This document shows positions 1 to 11,089 of a stretch of 64,000 nt of DNA, piece after piece. Position 1 is the stretch's first letter. Each line of letters begins with the position of its first letter. This DNA is from Carallia brachiata (taxonomy: Eukaryota > Streptophyta > Magnoliopsida > Malpighiales > Rhizophoraceae), in NCBI GenBank assembly GCA_021464245.1, contig JADCRB010000013.1:3192455-3256454 (forward strand), written 5' to 3'. The notes below the pieces were generated by a model. It saw only the letters and a list, made by a program, of their open reading frames with translations. It was not told the origin of the DNA and did not search any database. A program made the translations under genes and the position numbers.

Positions 1-808
1 TGTTAAAATTTTTTTAAATATAATTGATCGAATTTTATGTGTAATCAGTTGAATTTTGTATATAAATAAATAATAATAATTTTTTTTCTTTATTTTAGTT
101 GTATTTAAAATTAAGACATTTTCAAATTAAATATGATCAGTTATATTCAGATAATTTTTTATTTAAAAATATAACAATATTAAAAAATATTTTTTTTTTA
201 ATTTGTTGTCTGCCACTCTAACGTTTTTGTCAACCATTCACACTTGCACGTTGAAGTTTAACTTTAGAATTTTTTGAACTTTTTTGGGATAGATCGGCAG
301 GATTAGGATCCTACTCCTGATCCTATTAATCAAAACAAGATTTTATAAAAATCTTACTACATTATAATTTTTAATATGATTTAAATTGTTTGAGCGTTGT
401 AAGATTGTAACATCATACAATTTTATGATCTGAATAGTAGTTTTAATAATTTTATTTTTATTAATATGCTTATTAGCACTTTTTTCCAATAAAAAGCATA
501 AAAAAATAAAAGTAGATTGTGATTGGGGTAAATTGTCCACACGGCTACAAATTTCGTAGAAAATGAATCTTGATTAATACCCGGACGCGGTATCAAGACA
601 AGGCAGCCACGATCATTTGGACCTTTTTTTTTTTTTTTTTTTTTCAATTTTTGCACCCAATGTTTAATTAAGTTTTGTATTTAAATCTGTTAAATTTAAT
701 CATTTTACTTATACATATAATATATATTTTAAAAAAATTATATTTGAAAATTGATGGAATTCCTGAATTCTCCCTCGCTCTCCTCTTTTTCTCTTTCTCT
801 GTCTCCTC
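1..808. other. AT-rich intergenic DNA, no gene seen
   Basis: AT-rich sequence with a poly-T run near 627-644. The short open frames here have no recognisable motif. From about 757 the sequence matches the upstream flank of the PP2 copy at 27.8 kb (from about 27619), so the duplicated PP2-1 segment begins close to 757. Confidence 0.6.
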
Positions 809-1442
809 TAATGATTTAAAAATCGAACCGGACCGGCCGGTTCAACCGAAAAAATCGGGGACCGGTCCGGTTCAAGTCTAAAAATGAAATTCGGACCGGA
901 CCGAAAAAAATCGGTCAAAAACCGGAAAAATTTGTTTAAAATCGGGAAAACTGGCAAAAAACGGGACCGGTTGAACCAGTTCAATTTAAACCAAAAATTT
1001 TAAATTATAATTTGACCCAAAATTTTATCTAAATTATAATTAAAACTCTAATTTTAACTAAAAGTTTTAATTTAGTCCTCAATTAATTAAAATTTTCAAT
1101 TTAATCTTTAAAATTTAAAAATTAATATTTAATCACTATTTATAAATATTATTTTTCAATTAATTTTATAAATCATATTTGATAAATATCTAATTATAAT
1201 ATCCTTAAGGTATGTAAATATTAATATATCTTAAAATACAGTTTATTTTAAATATTTATTATCATTTTTATATAATATAACATTTTATATAATTATATAA
1301 ACTATATAAAAATTTAATTTTTATATATTTAATATTAAATACCGATTTTACCGGTTTAACCGCAGTTTTATCGGTCGAACCGGTTGAATCTTGAATCTTT
1401 CAGCTTTCCGATTCAATAACCGGTTCGGTTCTGACAACTTTG
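809..1442. mobile_element. hAT-type non-autonomous element (GAACCGG-rich MITE)
   Basis: A 634-bp insertion flanked by the perfect 8-bp direct repeat GTCTCCTC (801-808 and 1443-1450). The ends are imperfect inverted repeats sharing GAACCGG, and the terminal 100-200 bp are full of CCGG/ACCGG motifs. The paralogous flank at about 27650 runs straight through this point, giving an empty-site comparison. An 8-bp target duplication is the hallmark of the hAT superfamily. It sits about 140 bp upstream of the PP2-1 start codon and so probably in its promoter or 5-prime UTR. Relatives lie at 32072-32746 and about 34.68-35.15 kb. Confidence 0.8.
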
Positions 1443-1585
1443 GTCTCCTCCCGTTTAAGTAGTTTTTCTGCTGGAAAATACAAAAAAAAAAAAAACTCCA
1501 GAAAACCTCAAAACTATCAGAACCCAAAAACCTGATCAGCAAAAACAGCACTGTGAACATTGAGCTTCAACGGAGAGACCCAACA

Positions 1586-2612
1586 ATGCTTCTCAAAGCT
1601 TTTCCTGCTTTAGGAGAGGTATAGTCCTCCAGATTAATTTAATTCAGCTAAACTGCAATTTCCTTTTCTTTCTTTCTTTGTTTCTTTCTTTTGGTGAATG
1701 TGGATCAATTCTTTTAGATATGCAGTGATTTGATTCTTCTTTTTTCTGCAGCTTTTTGGTATAGACTTTTTCTTTCTCATTCATTTTCTCCAGAATTTTG
1801 ACGGCTTTTTTTTTTTTTAGTTGCAGATGCAGGCTCTTCGGTCCTTTGTGCTTCTATATTGTGTACCTGGGCTTATGGCAGCAGCTGCAATCGCCTTGTT
1901 TTGGTGTGACGTTTTCAGAATAAAATCTTTGTTGGGTGGAATTATTCATGTTGGTTCCATGAAGAAAACTTCTCAAATCTTTCTGGAACACAAAACAAAG
2001 GTCTCTGGTCTCTCTCCCTGTCTCACATATATAGGAATGAAATGAAAATGCCATTTTAGTTCTGCAAATCTTTTCTTCTAGTACTATTGCTTTAAACAAC
2101 AAAAGAAGGGAAAAAAAAAGTAGACATATGGTGATTTTTGCCCGAATTAGAGCCCGATCGACGGATAAGAATGCAACAAAATTTTGTGCAATCACATCAA
2201 TATTTTGTATAACAACAAAATAAAGCGGTAAGATGTATTCATTCAGGCTTCTTAATTTTTGGACTTTTTCTCATGGCTTGTTGAACAAATTTGATTCTTC
2301 AAGTTGCTAATCTGCAAAAGCCCTGCATGCAATAATGTGCAAGTCTTGAAAATTACCGATTACTTTGTATATACACACGCTTTCCCATCACTTTTCATTG
2401 CTTTTGAATCATGTACATTCGAGTTTTGAAAGCTTATGTGATGTAAGACTACTTATTTTCCCTTGTAATAAACTACATGGCAGAAAAAATGGGTTGATGA
2501 AAAAGTCTGGCCATGATTGCTTCCAGTTGTACGCTAGATCCTTGCTCATTTCTTGGGTTGCTGATCCAAAACATTGGACTTGGAAATGTTTCAAGGAAAC
2601 CAGGTTGGCACC

Positions 2613-2652
<40 letters not shown>

Positions 2653-3614
2653 TGCGAGCATAATCTTCTTTATCATATGTTTCTATAATGCTTTCTTTGT
2701 TTAAGGGGGTGGGTACGAGGATGTGGGGTTTTGGGTTTATGATTGGAGCTACCCAAAAATAGCATTTAATTTTTCTTAGAATTCATAAATACCAAATGTA
2801 AATGAAAGTGGGTCTAAGTAGAAGTGGCGATGGGAGGCTGAGGTGTCCTGGATATCCAAGTCATTGAGTCGTGATCACTAGAGTTTCAATTCATCAAATT
2901 GTAAGTTTATCAAATTTCGGTTTACATTGGGTTTGTGGTTCGTTTATTAGCTTGCGGGTATTGGATTTTGAGTTTATGTTATTCAGATTTTGCAATATTC
3001 ATGTTAATTAGGTTTTGAGCCATTCTGAGGTGCGAATTTATCTGGGTTTTATGTTATTTCAGTTATGGGTGTTTTAGGTTATGGGTTACGGGTTACTGAT
3101 TTTTCACTGGTTTCTGATCTTCACTGTAATGTGGTTACCTTGAATTGGGTATATGACTTTAAGTTTGATTATTATTTAAGTTGGGTCAACTTTTGCATCT
3201 CGTGATCTGTCTCTTATTGGATTTATTCTTGTTTCTTAATTAATTTGCAGTGACGAAAACATTGAAGTAGCCAAATTGATAACTGTTTGTTGGCTGGAAA
3301 TAAAAGGAACATTCAGTATTACAGAGATCCCACGAGGAATCGAGTATGAAGTATTGTATGTGGTGAAGTTGAGAAAGGGAGCAGAAGGGTGGGAATTTCC
3401 TGTCAGGCTTAGCCTGTATGTCCTCGGTGCAGAGGTCCATCGACGTCAAGTTACCCTCCTGGAAAAACCAAGAGAATGGCTAGAGCTCTGTGTAGGCACC
3501 TTCACAAGGGGGGATGAGGAGACGGGCCAACTTTCCTTTGAGTTTTGCCAACTTGATGGACACTGGAAACTTGGACTCATTGTTAAAGGTGTCATCCTTA
3601 GGCCGAAACATTGA
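1586..3614 (+). pseudogene. PP2-1: phloem protein 2-like gene, frameshifted in exon 3
   Basis: Four exons can be placed by comparison with the intact copy at 39.1 kb: 1586-1618, 1833-2000, 2484-2603 and 3251-3614, all with GT-AG borders. Exon 1 is the 11-residue MLLKAFPALGE. Exon 2 is a hydrophobic stretch followed by FLEHKTK. Exon 3 carries the WVDEKSG...YARSLL...W.W..FKET part and exon 4 the PP2 core (TVCWLEIKG, GIEYEVLYVVKL, HWKLGLIVKGVILRPKH). PP2 proteins are Nictaba-type carbohydrate-binding lectins of phloem and stress responses (family knowledge). Exon 3 has five A at 2500-2504 where the intact copy has four, which shifts the frame and gives TGA soon after. Exon 3 is 120 nt instead of the 119 needed for the phase-2 junction. 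It is a pseudogene unless that A is a homopolymer error. Intron 3 contains a long CA microsatellite. Confidence 0.85.
2616..2651. repeat. (CA)n microsatellite in PP2-1 intron 3
   Basis: About 17-18 CA units just after the exon 3 donor. The PP2-3 copy keeps a shorter CA tract (27972-27986) exactly where its exons 2-3 are missing, so the tract marks a deletion breakpoint there. Confidence 0.95.
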
Positions 3615-4603
3615 AACAGATCTAACTCGGATTAGAAAATTTTCTTGCTCTAGGATTGTGACCCTATAATATAGTGTGAATAGCACCCTGGATTTCCTTT
3701 TTTGCATTTCTAGTCTCCATATATATGTATATATATAAATAATATCTATAAGTTTCAAATATTAAATTTTAGTTAGATTACATTCAAATATACAGATCTT
3801 TATAATTAATTAATTATTAATATCTTATTAGAATCACGTTTAGAATCTATAATTACATGATTATCTAACAATTACAACATAAATTTAAATTCATAATCAA
3901 TAATTAGACAATTATAAAGAAAAGGGCCGAGCAAAATATAAGTGCAGGTTTAAAAATGATTTTCATCTTATTAACTTCTTTTTGTAAGTCAAGCAAACAC
4001 TGGCTTCAAGTCTCATAAAATCAGTTTACCATTGTTTAAATTTTAACTGAGTCTTACTTAAAAATTTCTCTCTCTCACATTTGGTATATTTGGTATTAAG
4101 TTAGTTTGTCTTCTCTAAAATGAGTCCAATTAAAAACTTGTCAGTTTTAAACAAATATAAAACCCAATAAGAAGAAAAGCTCGAGCTTAGGAGTATTTTG
4201 CCATATTTCTTTGACATTTTTTTGAAAAATTTTCGCTGAATTTTGCCAAAGATTGCAAGTCTAGGAAAAACGAGAGCAAAAACTAAAAAAAAAAAAAAGG
4301 AAAAAAAGGGTTTCTCAAAAAATTTTATCTCCAGAACATTTCCTAAACGTGTACATGAGGGCACCGTCAAAGAAGTTTCCTTGATCCAAAGTCAGACAAA
4401 TGTTTTCAGAATCTAGTAAGAAGGCTTCAGGGAGATATGGGTTCCATCACCATCACTTTGAATTTTATTTTTTTTTTTGGTTTAACCCATCACTTTGAAT
4501 TTTTCAAAGTGCTTAGTTCTCACCAGTCACCAACAACTTGTACTTAACGCCCATGTAACAAGCAATAATGGATGGGTGCAACGTTAAAATAAGAGTACAA
4601 AAC
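3615..4603. repeat. PP2-flanking repeat block, copy 1 (left part)
   Basis: Non-coding AT-rich block that recurs at about 15340-16402 and 30060-30995, with a short piece at 41240-41560. Shared landmarks are the phrase around AAATCAGTTTACCATT, the TTTGCCATATTTCTTTGA segment, the run of A before TTTCTCAAAA, and GTACATGAGGGCA. It is the downstream flank that duplicated with PP2-1 and PP2-3. No gene seen. Confidence 0.75.
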
Positions 4604-5103
4604 AAGATATGTATATTTTTAATTATAAATTTTTAAATTTTTTTTATGTTTAAATTTTAAATTTTTTTAATATTTTATTTGAGTTTTAAATTTTTTAATT
4701 TTTTATCAAATCAGTCCCTCTGTTTACCAAAAGTGATCAATCTATTAAAAAATAATTTTAATTTTATAAAAAATTATTTTAAAAAAATTAAATATATGAA
4801 TGAAATGTCTTTTTTATCAAAAATATACATGTTACTTATTTAATTCATAAATTTGTTGATTAAAAAAATATTTAATATGCATATTTTATTAATAAAAATA
4901 ATATTTAATTCATGTATTTAACTTTTTTAAATGATTTTTATTAAGTTAAACTCATTTATTAATAGATTGACCATTTTTTATAATTTAAAGGACTGATGTA
5001 GTAAGAAATCAAAAGGTTTAGAACTCAAATGAAATGTCAAAACGGTTTAGAACTCAAACGTAAAAAAAATCTAACGATTTAGGACCAAAAATATACTTAT
5101 CGC
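4604..5103. mobile_element. MULE-type MITE, family A, copy 1
   Basis: About 500 bp flanked by a direct repeat AGTACAAAAC (4594-4603 and 5104-5113; 9-10 bp). Long, degraded terminal inverted repeats begin GATATGTATATTTTT and end AAAAATATACTTATC. The paralogous flank at about 30930 has the uninterrupted target. A 9-10 bp target duplication with long inverted repeats indicates Mutator-like origin. Relatives are at 9362, 13284 and 31005. Confidence 0.75.
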
Positions 5104-5370
5104 AGTACAAAACCGAGTCTCATGATTGTGGTTTGCATAACCACAAACTAGATAAAAAAAAAACTAGATATTTGTAGGGGAGAAAATTTTTTTAATTTTA
5201 CAAAAATAATTTGAAAATAATAATAAAATAATATATATTATTAAATAATAATAAAATAATATAAAATATTAAATAATTAACATTATTAAAAAAATTAATA
5301 AATTCATAAATATTATTAAATATAATGATTAATCTTGCTCTTTGTACGATGATATTGTTTGCGGCACATG
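5104..5370. repeat. PP2-flanking repeat block, copy 1 (middle part)
   Basis: Continuation of the flank after the MULE MITE, matching 31498-31730 and 17580-17790 (ACCACAAACTAGATAAAAA, then the AT-rich run, then TTTGTACGATGATATTGTTTG). No gene. Confidence 0.65.
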
Positions 5371-6010
5371 GGTGCATTAATGAAGCACAGACACTTCAAA
5401 AAATAAAAGTACTGCGTGTCGGACACGTCGGACACACGACAGACACGTGTCTAATACATTTTGAAGTGTCTGCAAAAAAAAAATATTTGAAAAAAATTCG
5501 AACACGCGTGTCAGATACAGGAAGTACAAGTATCCGACACGCCACAGAAACGTTTGAATATTTTTATAATTATTGTTAACCAAAAAAAGAAAAAATTATA
5601 AAAATTATAATTTAATATTATCAATTATCGATAATTTTTTAGACGCTTAAATTTTAACTTATTTTTAATTTTTATAGAAAAATTAAATTGATTACAAAAT
5701 TTTATATTTACAATAACGAATAAAGAATCTTACCATATATTATTTGAATAAAAAATTTCTACAACCTATAATAGTTATATAAATATATTTTTAGGTGAAT
5801 AAAATTTATAAAATTATTTAAATATATATATATATAATGAACAAAAATTTTATAATATTAATTATATATATATATATATATAGTCACTTTCAAATCGTGT
5901 CTGTGTCTGTATTTTAATATTTTAAAATTAATATATCGTTATATTTATATCGTATAATATTCGTATTGCTTTATTTATATCCGTACTTCATAAGTTTCGA
6001 CGTAATTGTT
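5371..6010. mobile_element. Non-autonomous derivative of the 51-55 kb hAT element
   Basis: The PP2 flank is interrupted by a segment beginning near TTAATGAAGCACAGACAC and ending near CCGTACTTCATAAG (inverted). Its first 200 bp have the same layout as the left end of the hAT element at 51.29 kb: GTGTCGGACACG clusters, an A-rich spacer, AAAAATTCGAACA and GACACAGGAAG-like segments. The interior is AT-rich with (TA)n near 5825 and 5865. No transposase frame. Boundaries are approximate because the target duplication is not clean. Confidence 0.6.
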
Positions 6011-6419
6011 TCTAAGAGACAACTATGACCCCAGGGCAAAAGAGTTTATTATTTATTATTTTGTATAGATTCCATTTGTGACGTAAGGACCAGTAGCCAA
6101 CCACTTTCATGACGATTGGTTGGCAGCCTTTCTTGACTCTTTCGTGCAACCAATTTGTTTTGCACACCGACAATGACACGCGTTACCTTTTTTTTATTTG
6201 TTTAATTAATTCTGAATAAAATTTGGGACTAAAATATTCAATTGTGAAGATTATCTCAATTATAATTAAATTATAACTTATTGATTTTTTAAGTCAACGT
6301 CATTACTCGATAACTAATGAAAGTCTTTTTTAGACAAGGGGTGCCTTTTGTTTGCATCTTTCAAATTGGATTAGCCTGCGATACTCAAAATACTTCGCAT
6401 GGTCAAGTACTTTTAGCAA

Positions 6420-7160
6420 AATTCATGATTTTTTTTTTCTTTTACAAGTTGTGTAGGCATTGAAACAAAGAAACAGATAACTGTTTATTAATTAAAAAAA
6501 AAAGAGAGAAAACCAAAAGCTCAAACCTTACCAATCAAGCCTTTTACATATTGTTTGGAAGGGTAGAACTGAAGGAGGGAAGAAAGAATTGGGGTGGCTT
6601 TAAGAGGAAGCGTGTTTGGTAGAGTGAGAGGAAAAATAAACGAATTATGTTTCATAGTATTTTTCTTAAGTCTCAACCAAATGTCATTCTCCTAATTTTG
6701 AAAAAAATGAACTGCAGTCCTAACTTTTTCTTTTTCTTTTTGTTTTTAATTGTGCAATCACTTTTATAGCTTTTTTATTTTTTAATATTTTTCAGAGATA
6801 AAATTAGTATTATAAATTTACAACATATTTAGTTTTTTATCTCTTTTTATTTACTTTTAAGCAAAATATTTTAAACTTTCTTTTCTAACACTACACTTTC
6901 TCACGTAGAGAGGAAAGATGAAAATTTTTTCTATCTGTGACTTTTATTAATCTCATTTTTTTGTCTTCCTTTTTATTTTCTTCCATCAAAGCATTTAGCT
7001 TATGAAACAAAAGAAGAAAAAACCAGAGAAAAAGGAAAAAAAAAAGAAGAAGAAGGTAAGATTCCTCTCCGACAAAATCAGTGTTATCGTACAAAGAAAA
7101 TATAAAAGATATAAAAGTATTACTTTTGACCTATAGACTTTAGATAGATAAGATCCTCCT
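6420..7160. other. AT-rich, polypurine-containing spacer
   Basis: No gene. Contains an A/G-rich tract (about 7005-7055) and, from 6990 to 7163, a segment that recurs at 57210-57423 (GACAAAATCAG, CGTACAA, AAAATATAAAAG). The open frame over 6891-7094 is low-complexity Phe/Leu-rich sequence read against a purine tract and is not supported as a protein. Confidence 0.6.
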
Positions 7161-7163
7161 TTA

Positions 7164-8906
7164 GAGTGTGTTTGGAGTGCAAGAAAAGATGGAAAATGAG
7201 GAAAAAGGAGGAAAAAAAAAAGAAAGTGGAAAGAAAATAAATTGTTTGAAATGATAAAAAAAGTTGAAAGAAAGAAAGTAAGTGAAAAAAAATGTAAATA
7301 GTAATTTGCGAGAGAAAAAGTAGAGAGAAAATAAAATTATTTACACTCTGTTTGGAGTGCAGTGAAAATAAGGGAAAGAAAGAGAGAGGAAAGAAAAGTG
7401 TACAGTAAATAGAATAATTTTATGTTTGGAGAATCAGAAGAAAGAAAATAGGGCGAAAGTGAGGCGAATATTTGGAATGCCTGGAAAATACGGCCAGTCT
7501 TTCCAAAACCGTAAGAAAACTGGGGAAAATCTAAACAGTAACTGTGAAATTACAGAAATGCCCTCTTTAACTCTGAAAAAGGAAAGCTGGCTGGATAAAG
7601 AGACCGATGTCTCTGTTCATCGGTCTAACATAGCCAAGAACGAACAGTGGAGACGGTTTGCTTCTTCAAATTAGATTTCCGCTTTCTCTTCAAATCTCTG
7701 TTGCATCAGAAGGATGAAGCCCTTTGATCTCTTTCCATTTGCAGAGATGTTTGGCAATGAAGCCCTTTAAAAATTGCAGTGAGCCTTGTTTTATTCTTCG
7801 GTGATTTATTTATCTTCTTCTTCTTTTTAAATTGTTTGGCATTGTCTTTGTAAATCGGGTTTTTTGACCACTTTTTTTTTTCCTATTTCTTTTTTAAGGG
7901 CTTAGAGAACAAAAAAGCAAAAAAAAAAAATTTCCACAACAACAATACGCAGGCCATAATTTGGGTAGTTTTTGGCTTTTTTATTTTATTTTTAATAGGG
8001 AGAGAAGGTAAGGAAAGTGGGATAAATGGCGTTGCTCATTGTTTCTTCTTCTTCTTCTTCTACAATTGCCGCTGCTTTTTTACGCTCTTCTACTGAGCTC
8101 AAAGGTATTTTCTTTTTGATTATTTTATTTCAAAATTAACGACTTTTTTTTTAATTCAATAAAATTGATTTCTATTTGGTTTTTGAAGCTCCACAACTGG
8201 GTATGTTTCGATTCCTGGATCAGCGAAGACTGGCATTTGTGCTATCTAATAATGCCTTCACGCATTTTAAATCACATTTTGATTGCGGAATGCAAACATA
8301 AATAAAATGATTAGTTTTAACCTTTAAATTTAGCAATGGGCAAAAATTTTAGTGCCGGTATATCATATACTTGACCTCTCGGCAATGTATAAGCCCTTAG
8401 TTGTTGATGACTTAGTTTCTTAAATCACAAGTGAAGGCTGGTTGCCTAACATAGTTGAGGCTGAAATTTATCTGTACTTTATGTGGGGGTATAATTGTCA
8501 TTTGTTATTAAAAAATTTGCTTCTCTCAATTTTCCCATATTTCCAAACAAATCATTATTTTCTATCCACTTTCTTTCCTCACATTTCTCTTATCACTCCA
8601 AACAATATAAAAGAAAATTATATTCTCCTTATCTACTTTCTTTCTCACTACTTTCTTTCTCTCCACTTTCTCTTCCCACCTCTTTTACACTCCAAACAGA
8701 CTGTTAGAGTGGTAGAAAAAGGTGAAAGAAAGAAAGTATAATAAAAGAAAACATACATAGTAATTTGTGAGAGAAAAAATAGAGAGAAAATAAAGTTGTT
8801 TGGAGTGCTGTAGAAAGTGAGGAGAAAAAAAAGTGAGAAAGAAAAATAAATGGTAATGATTACTTTTCTTTCTTCTTTAATTTTCTCTCACACGCAAAAC
8901 ATAGCA
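7164..8906. mobile_element. PIF/Harbinger-like (Tourist-type) element carrying a gene fragment
   Basis: About 1743 bp flanked by TTA (7161-7163 and 8907-8909). The left end is GAGTGTGTTTGGAGTG; the right end, read inverted, gives TGTTTTGCGTG. A related locus at about 57421 lacks the insertion and joins the two flanks directly at TTAGGTTC, which supports a real insertion with TTA duplication. Additional ends of the same type lie near 7345, 8703 and 8799, so nested or compound insertions are likely. The left arm is purine-rich and the right arm pyrimidine-rich, making long imperfect inverted arms. No transposase seen. Confidence 0.6.
8026..8301 (+). CDS. Possible captured 5-prime gene end (63 codons, spliced)
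   Basis: Exon 1 at 8026-8104 starts MALLIVSSSSSSTIAAAF, a Ser/Ala-rich N-terminus resembling a plastid transit peptide. It ends in phase 1 at a GT donor. A matching acceptor (TTTTTGAAG) opens exon 2 at 8189, which continues as PQLGMFRFLDQRRLAFVLSN and stops at TAA 8299-8301. Upstream (7675-8020) resembles a 5-prime UTR and promoter. I do not recognise the parent gene. The short reading frame inside a transposon-like insertion suggests a transduplicated N-terminus rather than a complete gene. A transit peptide is inference from composition only. Other possibilities are an unannotated small plastid protein or chance. Confidence 0.4.
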
Positions 8907-8969
8907 TTAGGTTCAAATGTAGAGCAAAGGACTTTCGCACTTGCCAGCGGGACCTATTTCAAATTTTAA

Positions 8970-9343
8970 AAGTGTGTTTGGAGTGAAACGAAAAGTAGAG
9001 AAAGGAGGAGAAAAGAACAGAAAGTGAAAAGAAAATAAAATTATTTGAAGTGATAAAGAAAATAAAGTGAAAGAAAATATGGTGAAAGAAAATATGAATA
9101 GTAAATTATGAGAGAAAAATAGAGAGAAAATAAAATTATTTGAAGTGGTACAAAAATGTGAATGAAAGAAAGTATAATAAAAGAAAAGGTGAATAGTAAT
9201 TTATGAGAGAAAAAGTGTAGAAAAAATAAATTATTAAAGTAGTGTAAAAAATTAAGAGAAAGAAATATAAAAAAGAAAAATAAATTGTAAGAATTATACT
9301 TTTATCTTATACCTCCATTTTCTCTCGCACAACAAACAAGCCA
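8970..9343. mobile_element. Tourist-like MITE (374 bp)
   Basis: Flanked by TAA (8967-8969 and 9344-9346). The left end is GTGTGTTTGGAGTG; the right end, read inverted, is GGCTTGTTTGTTGTG. The interior is A/G-rich with repeated GAAAGAAA and GAGAGAAAA motifs. Trinucleotide TAA/TTA duplication and TGTTTG ends fit PIF/Harbinger MITEs. Repeated in unit B at 12889-13265. Confidence 0.55.
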
Positions 9344-9361
9344 TAAGTGCCACTTGTTGGA

Positions 9362-9673
9362 CGGGATATGCATATTTTTTGTCTTAAACTTTTAGGATTT
9401 TTTACGTTTGAGTCATAAACCTTTTTGACATTTCATTTGAGTTTTAAACTTTTTGATTTTCTATCAAATCAGTCTCTCTGTTTACCAAAAGTGATCAATC
9501 TATTAAAAAATAATTTTAACTTTACAAAAAATTATTTTAAAAAAATTAAATATATGAAATGAATGTCTTTTCTATCAAAAATATGCATGTTACCTATTTA
9601 ATTCGTATATTTGTTGATTAAAAAAATATTTGATATGCATATTTTGTTGATGAAAAATATTTAATTCATATAT
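9362..9673. mobile_element. MULE-type MITE, family A, truncated at the N
   Basis: Same element as 13284-13772, including the left flank CTTGTTGGA (9353-9361), but cut off mid-element at the N. The missing right half is present in unit B. Confidence 0.8.
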
Positions 9674-9674
9674 N
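9674..9674. other. Single ambiguous base (N) at the tandem joint
   Basis: The only N seen in the window, lying exactly between unit A and unit B of the 3.9-kb duplication. Probably a contig join or minimal gap. Confidence 0.95.
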
Positions 9675-11089
9675 TTCTACAACCTATAATAGTTATATAA
9701 ATATATTTTTGGGTGAATAAAATTTATAAAATTATTTAAATATATATATATATAATGAACAAAAATTTTATAAAATTAATTATATATATATATATATATA
9801 GTCACTTTCAAATCGTGTCTGTGTCTGTATTTTAATAATTTTAAAATTAATATATCGTTATATTTATATCGTATTAAATTCGTATCGCTTTATTTATATT
9901 GGTACTTCATAAGTTTCGACGTAATTATTTTTAATTGTTTTTAAGAGACAACTATGTCCACAGAGCAAAAGAGTTTATTATTATTATTATTTTGTATAGA
10001 TTCCATTTGTGACGTAAGGACCAGTAGCCAACGACTTTCATGACGATTGGTTGGCTGCCTTTCTTGACTCTTTCGTGCAACCAATTTGTTTTGCACACCG
10101 ACAATGACACGCGTTACCTTTTTTTTATTTGTTTAATTAATTCTGAATAAAATTTAGGATTAAAATATTCAATTGTGAAGATTATCTCAATTATAATTAA
10201 ATTATAACTTACTGATTTTTTAAGTCAACGTCATTACTCGATAACTAATGAAAGTCTTTTTTAGACAAGGGGTGCCTTTTGTTTGCATCTTTCAAATTGG
10301 ATTAGCCTGCGATAGTCAAAATACTTCGCATGGTCAAGTACTTTTAGCAAAATTCATGATTTTTTTTTTCTTTTACAAGTTGTTGTAGGCATTGAAACAA
10401 AGAAACAGATAACTGTTTATTAATTAAAAAAAAGAGAGAAAACCAAAGCTCAAACCTTACCAATCAAGCCTTTTACATATTTTTGGAAGGGTAGAACTGA
10501 AGGAGGGAAGAAAGAATTGGGGTGGCTTTAAGAGGAAGCGTGTTGGTAGAGTGAGAGGAAAAATAAACGAATTATGTTTCATAGTATTTTTCTTAAGTCT
10601 CAACCAAATGTCATTCTCCTAATTTTGAAAAAAATGAACTGCAGTCCTAACTTTTTTCTTTTTTTGTTTTTAATTGTGCAATCACTTTTATAGCTTTTTT
10701 TTTTTAATATTTTTCAGAGATAAAATTAGTATTATAAATTTACAACATATTTTAGTTTTTTATCCTCTTTTTTATTTACTTTTAAGCAAAATATTTTAAA
10801 CTTTCTTTTCTAACACTGCACTTTCTCACGTAGAGAGGAAAGATGAAAATTTTTCTATCTGTGACTTTATTAATCTCATTTTTTTGTCTTCCTTTTTATT
10901 TTCTTCCATCAAAGCATTTAGCTTATGAAACAAAAAAGAAGAAAAAACCAGAGAAAAAGGAAAAAAAAAAAGAAGAAGAAGGTAAGATTCCTCTCCGACA
11001 AAATCAGTGTTATCGTACAAAGAAAATATAAAAGATATAAAAGTATTACTTTTGACCTATAGACTTTAGATAGATAAGATCCTCCTTTA

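Larger units (their letters stand above)
5757..9673. repeat. Tandem duplication, unit A (about 3.9 kb)
   Basis: Unit A is repeated almost base for base as unit B (9675-13593, offset about 3918). Most differences are single-base indels in homopolymers plus sparse substitutions. The joint is a lone N at 9674. Unit A begins inside the hAT derivative and ends inside a MULE-type MITE, so neither edge matches a transposon end. Contents: AT-rich DNA to 7160, a PIF/Harbinger-like element with a gene fragment, a second small MITE and a truncated MULE MITE. Confidence 0.9.

Noticed and set aside
2365..2704. Open frames on both strands through the CA repeat encoding Thr-His or Cys-Val runs
   Set aside because: They read a microsatellite and the frameshifted PP2-1 exon 3; not genes.
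7426..7674. 82-codon frame in unit A (and its copy at 11346-11594)
   Set aside because: Lys/Glu-rich start comes from the purine-rich transposon arm, no domain; more likely leader or transposon sequence. The copy is part of the same duplication and adds no support.
8442..8741. Overlapping Phe/Ser/Leu-rich frames (and their copies near 12365-12859)
   Set aside because: Pyrimidine-rich transposon arm read in two frames; low complexity.
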